64,000 bases of DNA from JALYRV01 sp040902895 (GTDB lineage Bacteria > Acidobacteriota > Vicinamibacteria > Vicinamibacterales > SCN-69-37), in contig JBBDWL010000024.1 in assembly GCA_040902895.1 (NCBI GenBank), positions 1 to 64,000 on the forward strand. Reading direction: 5' to 3'. The translations under genes and the position numbers were made by a program. Shown one piece after another: positions 11,558 to 19,682 of this stretch. The notes below the pieces were generated by a model. It was given only the letters and a program-made list of their open reading frames with translations, searched no databases and was not told the DNA's origin. Numbering within the stretch: position 1 is the first letter of the stretch; every line of letters starts with the position of its first letter.

Positions 11558-12712
11558 CTAGGCGCCGACCTTCCGCGTCGCCAGCACCTCGTCGTAGTAA
11601 TCCTCGTACTTCGGCACGATCGCGTCGGCGCAGAACTTGGTCTCCACGAGCCGGCGGCCCGCGCGCGCCACGCGCGCGTGCAGCGCATCATCGGTCAGCA
11701 GGCGCACCGCGCTGGCCGCCATGCCGTCGAGATCCTCCGGGGGATGCAGAAAGCCTGTCTCGCCGTCCGTAATGACTTCCGGAAGTCCGCCGACGCGCGA
11801 CGCCACGACGGGCACTTCGCACGCCATGGCTTCGAGCGCCGACAACCCGAAGCTTTCCTGCTCGGAGGGCAGCAGCAGCACGTCTGAGATCGACAGCAGC
11901 GCCTGCACCTCGTCCTGCTCGCCGAGCGCCTCGACACGCTCGCTGACGCCGAGCTCGCGCGCCGTGCGCAGCGAGCGATCCAGATCGGGGCCCTCACCGA
12001 CGAGCAGCAGCCGCGCGTTCACCTGCTGGCGAATCCGCTGAAAGATTCTGATCACGGCGTCGGCGCGTTTCACCGGCCGGAAGTTCGACACGTGAATCAC
12101 GACCTTTTCGCAGGCGCCGCGGCAGATGCGCTCGCGCAGGGCATCGGACACCGGAATCCGTCCGTGATGCGCGCAGTCCAGAAAGTTCGGAATCACGCGG
12201 ATGTCGCTGCGCACGCGGAGCGCCTTGTACGTATCCGCCTTGAGGCTCTCGGAGACCGCGGTGACGCCGTCCGACGCGTCGATCGAGAACGCCACCGTCT
12301 CGCTGTACGACGTATCGTTGCCCAGCAGCGTAATGTCGGTGCCGTGCAGGGTCGTGATGATCTTCGGCACGCGCGCGGGCGGCCCTGTTGAGAGGATCTG
12401 CTTCGCCAGAAATGCCGCGGTGGCATGCGGCACCGCATAGTGCGCGTGCACGACGTCGAGACTGAACTCGCGCGACAACTGCACGATCCGGTTCGTGAGC
12501 GACAGCAGATACTGCGGCTCCCGAAACAGCGGATAGCTCGGCGTCGTGACGCGGTGGAACGCGAGTCCCGCCTGATACTCGCCCAGCCGGAAGGGCGTCT
12601 CACTGCTCACCAGATGCACGCCGTGGCCGCGCGCCGCCAGCACCTTCGCAAGCTCGGTGGCGACGATGCCGCTGCCGCCGACAGACGCGTAACAGACAAT
12701 ACCAACGTTCAT
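11558..12712 (-). CDS. bshA: N-acetyl-alpha-D-glucosaminyl L-malate synthase BshA
   Basis: GT4-family glycosyltransferase that joins GlcNAc from UDP-GlcNAc to L-malate, the first step of bacillithiol synthesis. The 384 residues have the BshA N-terminus (MNVGIVCYASVGGSGIVATE), the HGTDITLLG motif near residue 125, NFRPVKR in the donor-binding half, and the EQESFGLSALEAMACEVPVVAS signature near residue 285. The ATG start fits the family. bshB1 lies upstream on the same strand, separated by 262 nt of palindromic repeats and an assembly gap. Confidence 0.96.
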   Translation of the reverse strand: MNVGIVCYASVGGSGIVATELAKVLAARGHGVHLVSSETPFRLGEYQAGLAFHRVTTPSYPLFREPQYLLSLTNRIVQLSREFSLDVVHAHYAVPHATAAFLAKQILSTGPPARVPKIITTLHGTDITLLGNDTSYSETVAFSIDASDGVTAVSESLKADTYKALRVRSDIRVIPNFLDCAHHGRIPVSDALRERICRGACEKVVIHVSNFRPVKRADAVIRIFQRIRQQVNARLLLVGEGPDLDRSLRTARELGVSERVEALGEQDEVQALLSISDVLLLPSEQESFGLSALEAMACEVPVVASRVGGLPEVITDGETGFLHPPEDLDGMAASAVRLLTDDALHARVARAGRRLVETKFCADAIVPKYEDYYDEVLATRKVGA

Positions 12713-12716
12713 TTAA

Positions 12717-12974
12717 TCTCCGGCGGGGTCCCCTGCACCCCGCCTAGCCTCGTCGCTCGCGGGGCCCCATTGCCCCGCTCCGCTCCTCGGCGGTCTCCGG
12801 CGGGGTCCCCTGCACCCCGCCTAGCCTCGTCGCTCGCGGGGCCCCATTNNNNNNNNNNNNNNNNNNNNNNNNNNNNNNNNNNNNNNNNNNNNNNNNNNNN
12901 NNNNNNNNNNNNNNNNNNNNNNNNNNNNNNNNNNNNNNNNNNNNNNNNGCCCCGCTCCGCTCCTCGGCGGTCTC
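12717..12974. repeat. Tandem double-hairpin repeats (copies 2, 3 or more) between bshB1 and bshA
   Basis: A 77-nt unit (12717-12793) is followed at once by a second unit whose first 55 nt are present before the N run. After the gap, GCCCCGCTCCGCTCCTCGG completes a unit end. Each unit has stems GGCGGGG/CCCCGCC and GCGGGGC/GCCCCGC. It is the same family as the carA-carB spacer at 4848-4924. The repeat probably caused the gap, and the true copy number is unknown. Confidence 0.85.
12849..12948. other. Assembly gap (100 N)
   Basis: Exactly 100 N inside the tandem repeat, a conventional placeholder for a gap of unknown length. Confidence 0.99.
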
Positions 12975-13679
12975 TCATTTCAGCAATCCCTCTCTGACGA
13001 CAGGCTCGCGAACCACGAGGCCTTCGGCAAACGCGACGCCGGCAAGCGCGCCGAACTGCGCATCGCGGCTTTCGATCAGCTGCGCGAAGCGGGGCGACGT
13101 CAGCCGCGTCTCGACGGCGCCCGCCGCAGGCGGCGTGAACTGCGACGCGTAGCACGCAAGCGCCCGGCGTTTGATCTCGTAATGCGCGCTGACATCGACC
13201 ACGAACGATACCGGTGAGGCGTCGTTGATGAAGTAGTAGCAGACCCAGGCCGGACGCCAGGGCTCGCCGTCCGCATCGAAGCGCCGCAGACCGCTGTTGA
13301 AGATCGCGCGCGTCAGCGTTTCGCTGGCCGCCAGATGATCGGGATGCCGATCGTGCCAGTGCGGGATCGCGATCGCTCGCGGTCGATGGCGCCGGACATA
13401 CGCCGCCGCGGCGCGAACGTGTTCGTCGCGGCCGATGCCCCCGTCAGGCCATCCGAGATTCTCGCGGAAGGCGGCGCCGAGCACATCCTTGGCCGCCTGC
13501 CCTTCCGCGGCGCGTTCCTCGACGGTACCGTTGCTGCCGAGCTCCCCGCGCGTCACATCGCACAGCCCGACGCGATGGCCCGCGGCCGTGTGCTTCGCGA
13601 TCGTGCCGCCAAGGCCGATCTCGATGTCGTCGGGGTGGGGACCGAACACCAGAAGATCAAGGCGATCCGCGGCAGTCAT
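12975..13679 (-). CDS. bshB1: Bacillithiol biosynthesis deacetylase (PIG-L family)
   Basis: Zinc hydrolase that removes the acetyl group from GlcNAc-malate, the second step to bacillithiol. The 234 residues show the PIG-L metal motif GPHPDDIEIGLGG near the N-terminus, then DVTRGELGSNGT and the second metal/catalytic motif HWHDRHPDH near residue 108. LGWPDGGI and the C-terminal ESRDAQFGALAGVAFAEGL are typical of BshB1. The ATG start has a 101-nt upstream region shared with the divergent PBP gene. The stop lies at the edge of the palindromic repeat block. Confidence 0.95.
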   Translation of the reverse strand: MTAADRLDLLVFGPHPDDIEIGLGGTIAKHTAAGHRVGLCDVTRGELGSNGTVEERAAEGQAAKDVLGAAFRENLGWPDGGIGRDEHVRAAAAYVRRHRPRAIAIPHWHDRHPDHLAASETLTRAIFNSGLRRFDADGEPWRPAWVCYYFINDASPVSFVVDVSAHYEIKRRALACYASQFTPPAAGAVETRLTSPRFAQLIESRDAQFGALAGVAFAEGLVVREPVVREGLLK

Positions 13680-13762
13680 GCGTCTAACACTCTAATTCAG
13701 AGTTCCCGGCCCTGGCTCGACGTCCCTGGACTGTGGAACCTGGAGTCCCGGGCCTTTCGTAC

Positions 13763-13768
13763 TACAAT
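13763..13768 (+). promoter_or_regulatory. -10-like TACAAT before the PBP gene
   Basis: TACAAT (in TACTACAAT) lies 12 nt before the ATG at 13781, with no Shine-Dalgarno sequence after it. The leader would be only about 5 nt. Confidence 0.45.
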
Positions 13769-13780
13769 CGACCTCGACCC

Positions 13781-16138
13781 ATGCCAGGTCTACCCACGGG
13801 CAAACCGAAGAAATCGGCTGCCGCGCCGCCGCCCCGGCCGCGCCGCCGGTGGCTGCGCGCTGCCCTGTTCGTCATCGGCGTGCCGTTCGCCGCGCTGACC
13901 CTGCTCTTCATCTATTACTGGATGGCATTTTCGCGGCTGCTCGACGAGCGCTTCTCGGCGGATCCGGCGCCCACGCCGCGGCTCTTCGCGCGGCCGATGG
14001 TGATCCGCGACGGCCAATCGCTGTCATCGCGCCAGCTGATCGATCGGCTCAACGACCTCGGCTATGCGCAACGCGCCCTGGCCGAGGCGCCCGGCGAGTT
14101 CGCGGTGACGCGCGAGGGCATCGTGCTCGTGCCGCGCTTCGAGAAGACCGGGCCCATTCATGTCGCCTTCACGCCTGGCGCAGGCACGCGCGTGCTGAAA
14201 CTCGAGGTCGGCGAGGGCCGAGGGCAGACCCTTCGACCTGGCTCAGGGCAGAACGGCACGCGCGAGCTGGATCAGATTACCCTCGAAGCGCCGCTGATCA
14301 CCGCGCTGGTGACCGGCGAGCGCGAAAAGCGCCGCCACGTGAAGCTGGCCGCGATTCCACCGCGCATGATCCAGGCCGTGCTGGCCATCGAGGATCGCCG
14401 GTTCTACGAACATCCCGGACTCGATCCGATCGGCATTGCCGGCGCCGCCCTCACCAACCTGCGCGGCACCAAGAAGTATCTGAGCGGCGGCAGCACAATC
14501 ACGCAGCAGTTCCTGAAGAACACGATGCTCACGCCCGAGAAGACGCCGATGCGCAAGGCGCGCGAGGCCATGCTGTCGCTGGTGCTCGAAACGCGCCTGA
14601 GCAAAGACGAGATCCTCGAGCTGTACCTCAACGATGTCGATCTGGGCCAGCGCGGCTCGTTCGCCATTCGCGGCGTCGCCGAAGCGTCGCGCCTGTTCTT
14701 TGGCAAAGACGTCAGCAACGTGTCGCTCGCCGAGGCCGCGACGATTGCCGGGGTCATCCAGGCGCCGTCGCGCCACTCTCCCTTCCGCAATCCCGATCGC
14801 GCCAAAGACCGCCGCAACGTCGTCCTGCGCGCGATGGTCGACGCAGGGTATATCTCCGACGGCGCGGCGATACGGGCATCGCGCGAGCCGCTGCTCGTCA
14901 TGCCGCGCGCGCTGGATGCCGAGGCGCCCCACTTCGTCGACTACGTCAGCGAGCAGCTTCGCAGCCGGTACGACGGCCTGCTGCGCCCCAACACGAGCAG
15001 CGACGTCTACACGACGCTCGACCTGCATCTGCAGCGGCTGGCGCAGGACGCGCTCGGCGACGGCCTCGCGCGGGTCGACGAGCTGCTCAAGCGACGGCGC
15101 CGCACCTCACGCGCCGAAGGCGCCATCGTCGTCATCAACCCGAAGACGGGAGAGATTCTCGCGATGGTCGGCGGCCGCAACTACAGCGAGTCGCAGTTCA
15201 ACCGCGCCGTGAGCGCGAAGCGGCAGCCCGGATCGGTCTTCAAGCCGTTCGTCTATCTCGCGGCCTTCGAGCGCGGGCTCGAAGAAGGCCGCACCGACCT
15301 CACGCCGGCATCCACGGTGCTGGATGAACCGACGACGTTCATGCACGACAACCGCGAATACGCGCCGACCAATTACGGCGACGAGTACGACGGCGAGGTG
15401 ACGTACCGCCGCGCGCTCGCGATGTCGCGCAACGTGGCGGCGGTGAAGGTGGCCGAGGCCGCGGGCTTCGACCGCGTCGCGGCGGTGTGGCGATCGATCG
15501 GCGCCGGCACGACCGCGCGGCCCTATCCCTCGATCGCGCTGGGCGTCTTCGAGGCCTCGCCGCTCGAGATTGCGGAGGCGTATACACCGTTCGCGAATCT
15601 CGGGATGCTGCGGCCGCTCAGGCCGCTGCTGCGGATTGAGGAAAACGGCCGGCGCATCGATCCGCCAGCCGAGGCCGGCGTATCCATCGCGCGCAGTGAA
15701 TCCACGTATCTCGTCACCAATATGATGCGCAGCGTCATCAACGAAGGCACGGGCGCGGCGGCACGGCATGCCGGATTCGGACTGGACGCGGCGGGCAAGT
15801 CGGGCACGACCAACGATCTGCGCGACGCCTGGTTCGTCGGCTTCACGCCGGAGCTGCTGACCGTGGTGTGGGTGGGCTTCGACGACAATCAGCCGGTCGG
15901 GCTGAGCGGCACGCAGGCGGCGCTGCCGATCTGGACGAATTTCATGATGCGCGCGCTTGCCGGTCACGCCGACCAGGGCTTTACCGCTCCTGACGGCATC
16001 GTGTTTGCCGATATCGATCGCGATACCGGCAAGATCGCGGGGCCGTTCTGCTCGCGGGTGCTGCGCGAGGCATTCATTGCGGGCACCGAGCCCTGGGAGC
16101 AGTGCCACGCGCACACGGTTCCGATAGTCTGGCGGTAG
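13781..16138 (+). CDS. Class A penicillin-binding protein (transglycosylase/transpeptidase)
   Basis: Bifunctional murein synthase anchored in the inner membrane. The 785 residues begin with a basic Pro-rich tail and one membrane helix (LFVIGVPFAALTLLFIYYW). A UB2H-like region is followed by the GT51 domain (EDRRFYEHPGLDP, GGSTITQQFLKN, RKAREAMLSLVLE). The transpeptidase domain has SxxK in PGSVFKPF, SxN in SRNVAAVK and KSGT in AGKSGTTNDLRDAWF. The ATG at 13781 is chosen because the frame before it has no family features. An extra ~14 residues (RGQTLRPGSGQNGT) just before the GT51 domain come from a REP-like DNA insert. A lipoprotein isomerase gene follows, overlapping by one base if its GTG is used. 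Confidence 0.95.
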   Translation: MPGLPTGKPKKSAAAPPPRPRRRWLRAALFVIGVPFAALTLLFIYYWMAFSRLLDERFSADPAPTPRLFARPMVIRDGQSLSSRQLIDRLNDLGYAQRALAEAPGEFAVTREGIVLVPRFEKTGPIHVAFTPGAGTRVLKLEVGEGRGQTLRPGSGQNGTRELDQITLEAPLITALVTGEREKRRHVKLAAIPPRMIQAVLAIEDRRFYEHPGLDPIGIAGAALTNLRGTKKYLSGGSTITQQFLKNTMLTPEKTPMRKAREAMLSLVLETRLSKDEILELYLNDVDLGQRGSFAIRGVAEASRLFFGKDVSNVSLAEAATIAGVIQAPSRHSPFRNPDRAKDRRNVVLRAMVDAGYISDGAAIRASREPLLVMPRALDAEAPHFVDYVSEQLRSRYDGLLRPNTSSDVYTTLDLHLQRLAQDALGDGLARVDELLKRRRRTSRAEGAIVVINPKTGEILAMVGGRNYSESQFNRAVSAKRQPGSVFKPFVYLAAFERGLEEGRTDLTPASTVLDEPTTFMHDNREYAPTNYGDEYDGEVTYRRALAMSRNVAAVKVAEAAGFDRVAAVWRSIGAGTTARPYPSIALGVFEASPLEIAEAYTPFANLGMLRPLRPLLRIEENGRRIDPPAEAGVSIARSESTYLVTNMMRSVINEGTGAAARHAGFGLDAAGKSGTTNDLRDAWFVGFTPELLTVVWVGFDDNQPVGLSGTQAALPIWTNFMMRALAGHADQGFTAPDGIVFADIDRDTGKIAGPFCSRVLREAFIAGTEPWEQCHAHTVPIVWR
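14224..14254. repeat. REP-like palindrome inserted in frame in the PBP gene
   Basis: CCCTTCGACCTGGCTCAGGG is an imperfect palindrome (CCCT...AGGG) flanked on both sides by GGGCAGA. It resembles the widespread CCCTTCGACnnGCTCAGGG-type short repeats seen in many bacterial intergenic regions. It adds a Gly/Arg-rich linker without breaking the frame. Confidence 0.55.
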
Positions 16139-17253
16139 TGCGAAGCCAGGTGAATCGCTCGATCGCCGTCATGCGCAGCCGAGTGAATCGACCGATCGCC
16201 CTTGCGGCCATCCTGCTGCTGTCTCTTTCCTTTGCCGGATGCCGAGGCTGCCGCGAGGCGCAAGCGCCCGCGCCCCAGTCAGACGCTCAACCGGCGGCGG
16301 CGCCGGCCTCCGGCACGCCCGCTTCCGGTACCGCAGCTGCCGCCGCTCCGGTCACGCCTGTCCCGCTCGTGTTTCCGCCGGTGGTGGCGCGCGTCAACGG
16401 CGAAGAGATCCTTCGCGCCGATCTCGAGCGATCCATCCGCGGCGTCGAGACCGAGGTCAACCAGCGCGTGCCGGGCGACAAGCGCGACGGCGTCGTGCGC
16501 GGCGTGCTCGAGCGGCTGATCAACTATCGCCTGCTGCTGCAGGAGGCGCGCGCGCGCGGCATCGAAGTGGCCCCCGGCGAGATCGACGCGCAGCTCGACG
16601 CGCTCGCGCGGCAATTCCGAAGCGAAGAAGAGCTGCGCGCGGCATTGATGCAGCGCGGCGTCACGGTCGACATGCTGCGGGAGGACGCGCGCCGCGATCT
16701 GCGCGTAGCCAAGCTCGTGAGCCAGGAAGCGGGCAAGGATGTCGCCGTGCCGGTCGAGGACGTGCGCAAGTTTTATGACGCCAACCTCGAGCGGTTCCGG
16801 CAGCCCGAGTCGGCGCGCGCCTCGCATGTGTTCGTGCGCGTGCCCGCGGACGCCGACGAGAAGGCCAGAAACGGGCTGCGACAGCGCGCCGAATCGATCA
16901 TGCGGCTGGCGAAACGCGGCGACGATTTCGCGGCGCTCGCGAAGAATTACTCCGAAGACCGCGCGACGGGCGTCAAGGGCGGCGAGCTGGGATGGTTCAA
17001 TCGCGGCGCGACGCCCAGGGAATTCGACGAGGTCGTCTTCGCGCTGCAGCCCGGCGAGATCGGCGGCCCCGCCCATACCGTCGACGGCTACCACATCGTG
17101 AAGGTCGCCGGCCGCAGGCCGTCGCGGATCCAGCCCTTCGAGGAAGTCCAGAGCGATCTGGCGACCTACCTGCTGCGCGAGCTGCAGGACCGGCTCACGG
17201 TCCGGCTGATCAATCAGCTGCGCGAAAAAGCCAAGATAGAGGTGCTGCTGTAG
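16138..17253 (+). CDS. PpiC-type peptidyl-prolyl isomerase lipoprotein (SurA-like)
   Basis: Predicted periplasmic foldase. The signal sequence IALAAILLLSLSFAGC ends in a lipobox, giving a lipid-anchored protein with an Ala/Pro linker. A SurA N-terminal-like helical domain (VARVNGEEILRADLERSI, then VLERLINYRLLLQEARARGI) precedes a parvulin domain: ASHVFVRVP, FAALAKNYSED, GGELGWFNRG, VDGYHIVKV. Two starts are possible: GTG at 16138, overlapping the PBP stop, or ATG at 16171. The two 33-nt start segments are near copies of each other. The ATG gives a more normal signal peptide (360 aa). A cell-envelope role is supported by the PBP gene just upstream. Confidence 0.88.
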   Translation: MRSQVNRSIAVMRSRVNRPIALAAILLLSLSFAGCRGCREAQAPAPQSDAQPAAAPASGTPASGTAAAAAPVTPVPLVFPPVVARVNGEEILRADLERSIRGVETEVNQRVPGDKRDGVVRGVLERLINYRLLLQEARARGIEVAPGEIDAQLDALARQFRSEEELRAALMQRGVTVDMLREDARRDLRVAKLVSQEAGKDVAVPVEDVRKFYDANLERFRQPESARASHVFVRVPADADEKARNGLRQRAESIMRLAKRGDDFAALAKNYSEDRATGVKGGELGWFNRGATPREFDEVVFALQPGEIGGPAHTVDGYHIVKVAGRRPSRIQPFEEVQSDLATYLLRELQDRLTVRLINQLREKAKIEVLL

Positions 17254-18584
17254 CCGGCACGCTCATCACCAACGCTACGATTCTTACGCTGAACGACGCG
17301 CACGCGATCGTGCATGGCGCGGTCGGCGTCGTCGACGGGCGAATCGCGTTCGTCGGTGCGATGCCTCCCGCGCACAGCGGCACGCCGTTCGAGGAGACGG
17401 TCGATGCCGGCGGCGGTTATCTGCTGCCGGGTTTCATTCAGACGCACATCCATCTCTGCCAGACGCTGTTCCGGACGCTGGCCGACGATCTGCCGCTGCT
17501 CGACTGGCTGCGCACGCGCGTGTGGCCGCTCGAGGCCGCGCACGATCCGTCGACGCTCGCCGTCTCGGCGCGTCTTGCGGCGGCGGAGCTCCTCACGAGC
17601 GGCACCACCACCGTGCTCACCATGGAGACGGTGCACGACACGCATGCGGTATTCGAGGCGCTGGCGCCGACCGGCCTGCGCGCGACGATCGGCAAGTGTC
17701 TGATGGACGCCGATGATCAGGCGCCGGCGCGTCTGCAGGAACACGCGGGGCCGGCGCTCGATGAGAGCCTGGCGCTCTATCGCGCATGGCATGGCTCGGC
17801 GAACGGCCGCCTGCGCGTGGCCCTCGCGCCACGTTTTGCGGTGTCGTGCTCGCGCGAGCTGCTCGAGCGCGTGGCGCACACCGCCGACGCGCACGGTCTG
17901 CTCGTGCACACGCATGCGTCGGAGAACCGCGAGGAAGTGGAGCTCGTGCGCCGCCTCTCGGGCATGAGCAACCTGGACTACCTCGCGTCGACCGGCCTGG
18001 CGACGGATCGACTGTGTGCCGCGCACTGCGTCTGGGCGACGGATGCCGAGCAGGGCATGATGGCCGAGCGCGGGGTGAAGGTCATGCACTGCCCCGGCTC
18101 CAACCTCAAGCTCGGCTCCGGCATCGCGCCGGTGGTCGACATGCGGAGGCGCGGCATCACCGTGTCGCTCGGCGCCGACGGCGCGGCCTGCAACAACTCG
18201 CTCGACATGTTTCACGAGATGCGGCTGGCGGCGACGCTGCAGTCGGTGAAGTACACGCCGGGAGCGCTCACCGCGCGAGATGCGGTGTGGATGGCGACGC
18301 GCGACGGCGCGCGCACGCTGGGGCTCGAGACCGAGATTGGATCGATCGAAGCCGGCAAGCGCGCCGACCTCGTGCTGCTGCGGCCGAGGCGGCTGCATCA
18401 CGCGCCTGATACGGACCCCTATTCCACGCTGGTGTATGGCGCGCGGGCCGATGATGTGCGGTGCACGTGGGTGGATGGCGTGCAGCTGGTGCGCGACGGG
18501 ACGCTCGTCGGCGCCGACGAAGAGGCGCTCATGGCGGAGGCTCAGCAGGCGGTGCGGGCGCTGAGGGCGCGCGCCTTGGTATAA
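17250..18584 (+). CDS. Amidohydrolase, S-adenosylhomocysteine/methylthioadenosine deaminase-like; start codon unclear
   Basis: Metal-dependent deaminase of the TrzN/ATZ/MtaD group. Metal ligands and catalytic residues are visible: HIHLCQT near residue 65, HTHASEN, AAHCVWATD, MHCPGSNLKLGSG and SLGADGAACNNSLDM. The ~444-residue length is normal. Homology starts at GTLITNATILTLNDAH, right after the upstream stop codon, but no ATG, GTG, TTG or CTG lies there in frame. The codon where a start is expected is GTA (17250), 5 nt after an AGAGGTG ribosome site. The next in-frame GTG (17310) would remove the first strand of the fold. Likely roles are purine or SAH salvage; the substrate is inferred from family only. 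Confidence 0.85.
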   Translation, partial: VAGTLITNATILTLNDAHAIVHGAVGVVDGRIAFVGAMPPAHSGTPFEETVDAGGGYLLPGFIQTHIHLCQTLFRTLADDLPLLDWLRTRVWPLEAAHDPSTLAVSARLAAAELLTSGTTTVLTMETVHDTHAVFEALAPTGLRATIGKCLMDADDQAPARLQEHAGPALDESLALYRAWHGSANGRLRVALAPRFAVSCSRELLERVAHTADAHGLLVHTHASENREEVELVRRLSGMSNLDYLASTGLATDRLCAAHCVWATDAEQGMMAERGVKVMHCPGSNLKLGSGIAPVVDMRRRGITVSLGADGAACNNSLDMFHEMRLAATLQSVKYTPGALTARDAVWMATRDGARTLGLETEIGSIEAGKRADLVLLRPRRLHHAPDTDPYSTLVYGARADDVRCTWVDGVQLVRDGTLVGADEEALMAEAQQAVRALRARALV

Positions 18585-18585
18585 T
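18580..18585 (+). promoter_or_regulatory. -10 box TATAAT of the hrcA operon
   Basis: A perfect TATAAT, at the very end of the preceding gene and 5 nt before the CIRCE operator. The transcript would begin around 18592, inside the operator. No strong -35 box is evident. Confidence 0.7.
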
Positions 18586-18590
18586 CCCTC

Positions 18591-18617
18591 TTAGCACTCT
18601 CACCTTTCGACTGCTAA
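18591..18617 (+). promoter_or_regulatory. CIRCE operator (HrcA binding site)
   Basis: TTAGCACTC, nine bases, then GACTGCTAA: the classical TTAGCACTC-N9-GAGTGCTAA with one mismatch. It overlaps the predicted transcription start and its last A is the first base of the hrcA start codon. HrcA bound here would block initiation, so the operon is autorepressed and heat-inducible as in other bacteria. Confidence 0.93.
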
Positions 18618-19675
18618 TGACTGCATCACGACTCGACCTAACGGATCGCCAGCGCCGGATTCTTGCCCGGCTCGTTGCCGAGTTTATCGAGCAGGGCGAG
18701 CCGGTGTCGTCGTTGTGGCTGGCCGAGCGCTCTGGCCTGGGGTTGTCATCGGCGACGGTGCGCAACATCCTGGCGCGCCTCGAAGAGCTCGGCCTGGTGA
18801 AGCAGCCCCATACCTCAGCCGGTCGCGTGCCCACCGATCAGGGCTATCGCACGTACGTGGATCTGCTGATGGAGAACCGCCGGCGTATGAAGCCCTCCGC
18901 CGACGTCGAGGCGCGTCTGCGGAAAGCCGGGACCATTGATGCGGTGCTCGACAACGCGTCGCAGGAACTGTCGCGCGCGTCGCACCACATCGGGTTCGCC
19001 ATTTCGGCCGCGGCGTCAGACGCCGTACTGCAGCACATTGATTTCGCGCCGCTCGACAGCCGCAAAGTGCTCGTCGTCGTGGTCTCGGCGGGCGGCCAGG
19101 TCACGCACAAGGTGGTTGCGCATGCCGGCGAGATCGACGGCGTGGCGTTGCAGCAGGCGGCCAATTACATCAACGCCGAGTTTGCCGGCATGCGCATCAG
19201 TGAGGTGCGCGAGGCCCTGCTGCAACGGCTGCGGGAAGAGCGCACCTTGTATGACGAGCTGCTGCAGCGCGCGCTGCGGCTGGCCAACTCGGGCCTCGAG
19301 GAAATCAACGCCATCACGCCGGCCGTGTCGGTGTTCATTCAGGGCGCGTCGACGCTGCTCGAGAATGTGAGCGCGCACGACGATCGCCTGTCGCTCGACA
19401 CGCTGCGTTCGCTGTTCAGGATCATCGAAGAGAAGCACCGGCTCGTGGAGCTGCTGACGCACTACATCGAGGCGCCGGGCGTAACCGTGCTGATTGGCAC
19501 GGAAAACCCGTCGCCCGATCTGCATCCTTTCAGCGTCGTCACCTCGACCTATCAGGAAGGCGACCGCATGGGGACGATTGGCGTCATCGGGCCCACGCGC
19601 ATGCGGTATCAGAAGTCCATCAATGTGGTCGACGGCGTCGCGCAGGTCGTGGCGCGCGTCTTCGACTCGCCCTAG
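18617..19675 (+). CDS. hrcA: Heat-inducible transcription repressor HrcA
   Basis: Repressor of class I heat-shock genes that binds CIRCE; its activity normally depends on GroEL. The 352 residues have the N-terminal winged helix (LTDRQRRILARLVAEFIEQGEPVSS, then GLGLSSATVRNILARLEELG and HTSAGRVPTDQGYRTYVD) and the C-terminal GAF-like dimer domain ending in IGVIGPTRMRYQKSINVVD. The ATG is fixed by the family N-terminus and lies within the operator. grpE and dnaJ follow with spacings of 7 nt and -1 nt, forming one operon. dnaK is absent here. Confidence 0.97.
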   Translation: MTASRLDLTDRQRRILARLVAEFIEQGEPVSSLWLAERSGLGLSSATVRNILARLEELGLVKQPHTSAGRVPTDQGYRTYVDLLMENRRRMKPSADVEARLRKAGTIDAVLDNASQELSRASHHIGFAISAAASDAVLQHIDFAPLDSRKVLVVVVSAGGQVTHKVVAHAGEIDGVALQQAANYINAEFAGMRISEVREALLQRLREERTLYDELLQRALRLANSGLEEINAITPAVSVFIQGASTLLENVSAHDDRLSLDTLRSLFRIIEEKHRLVELLTHYIEAPGVTVLIGTENPSPDLHPFSVVTSTYQEGDRMGTIGVIGPTRMRYQKSINVVDGVAQVVARVFDSP

Positions 19676-19682
19676 ACCAATC

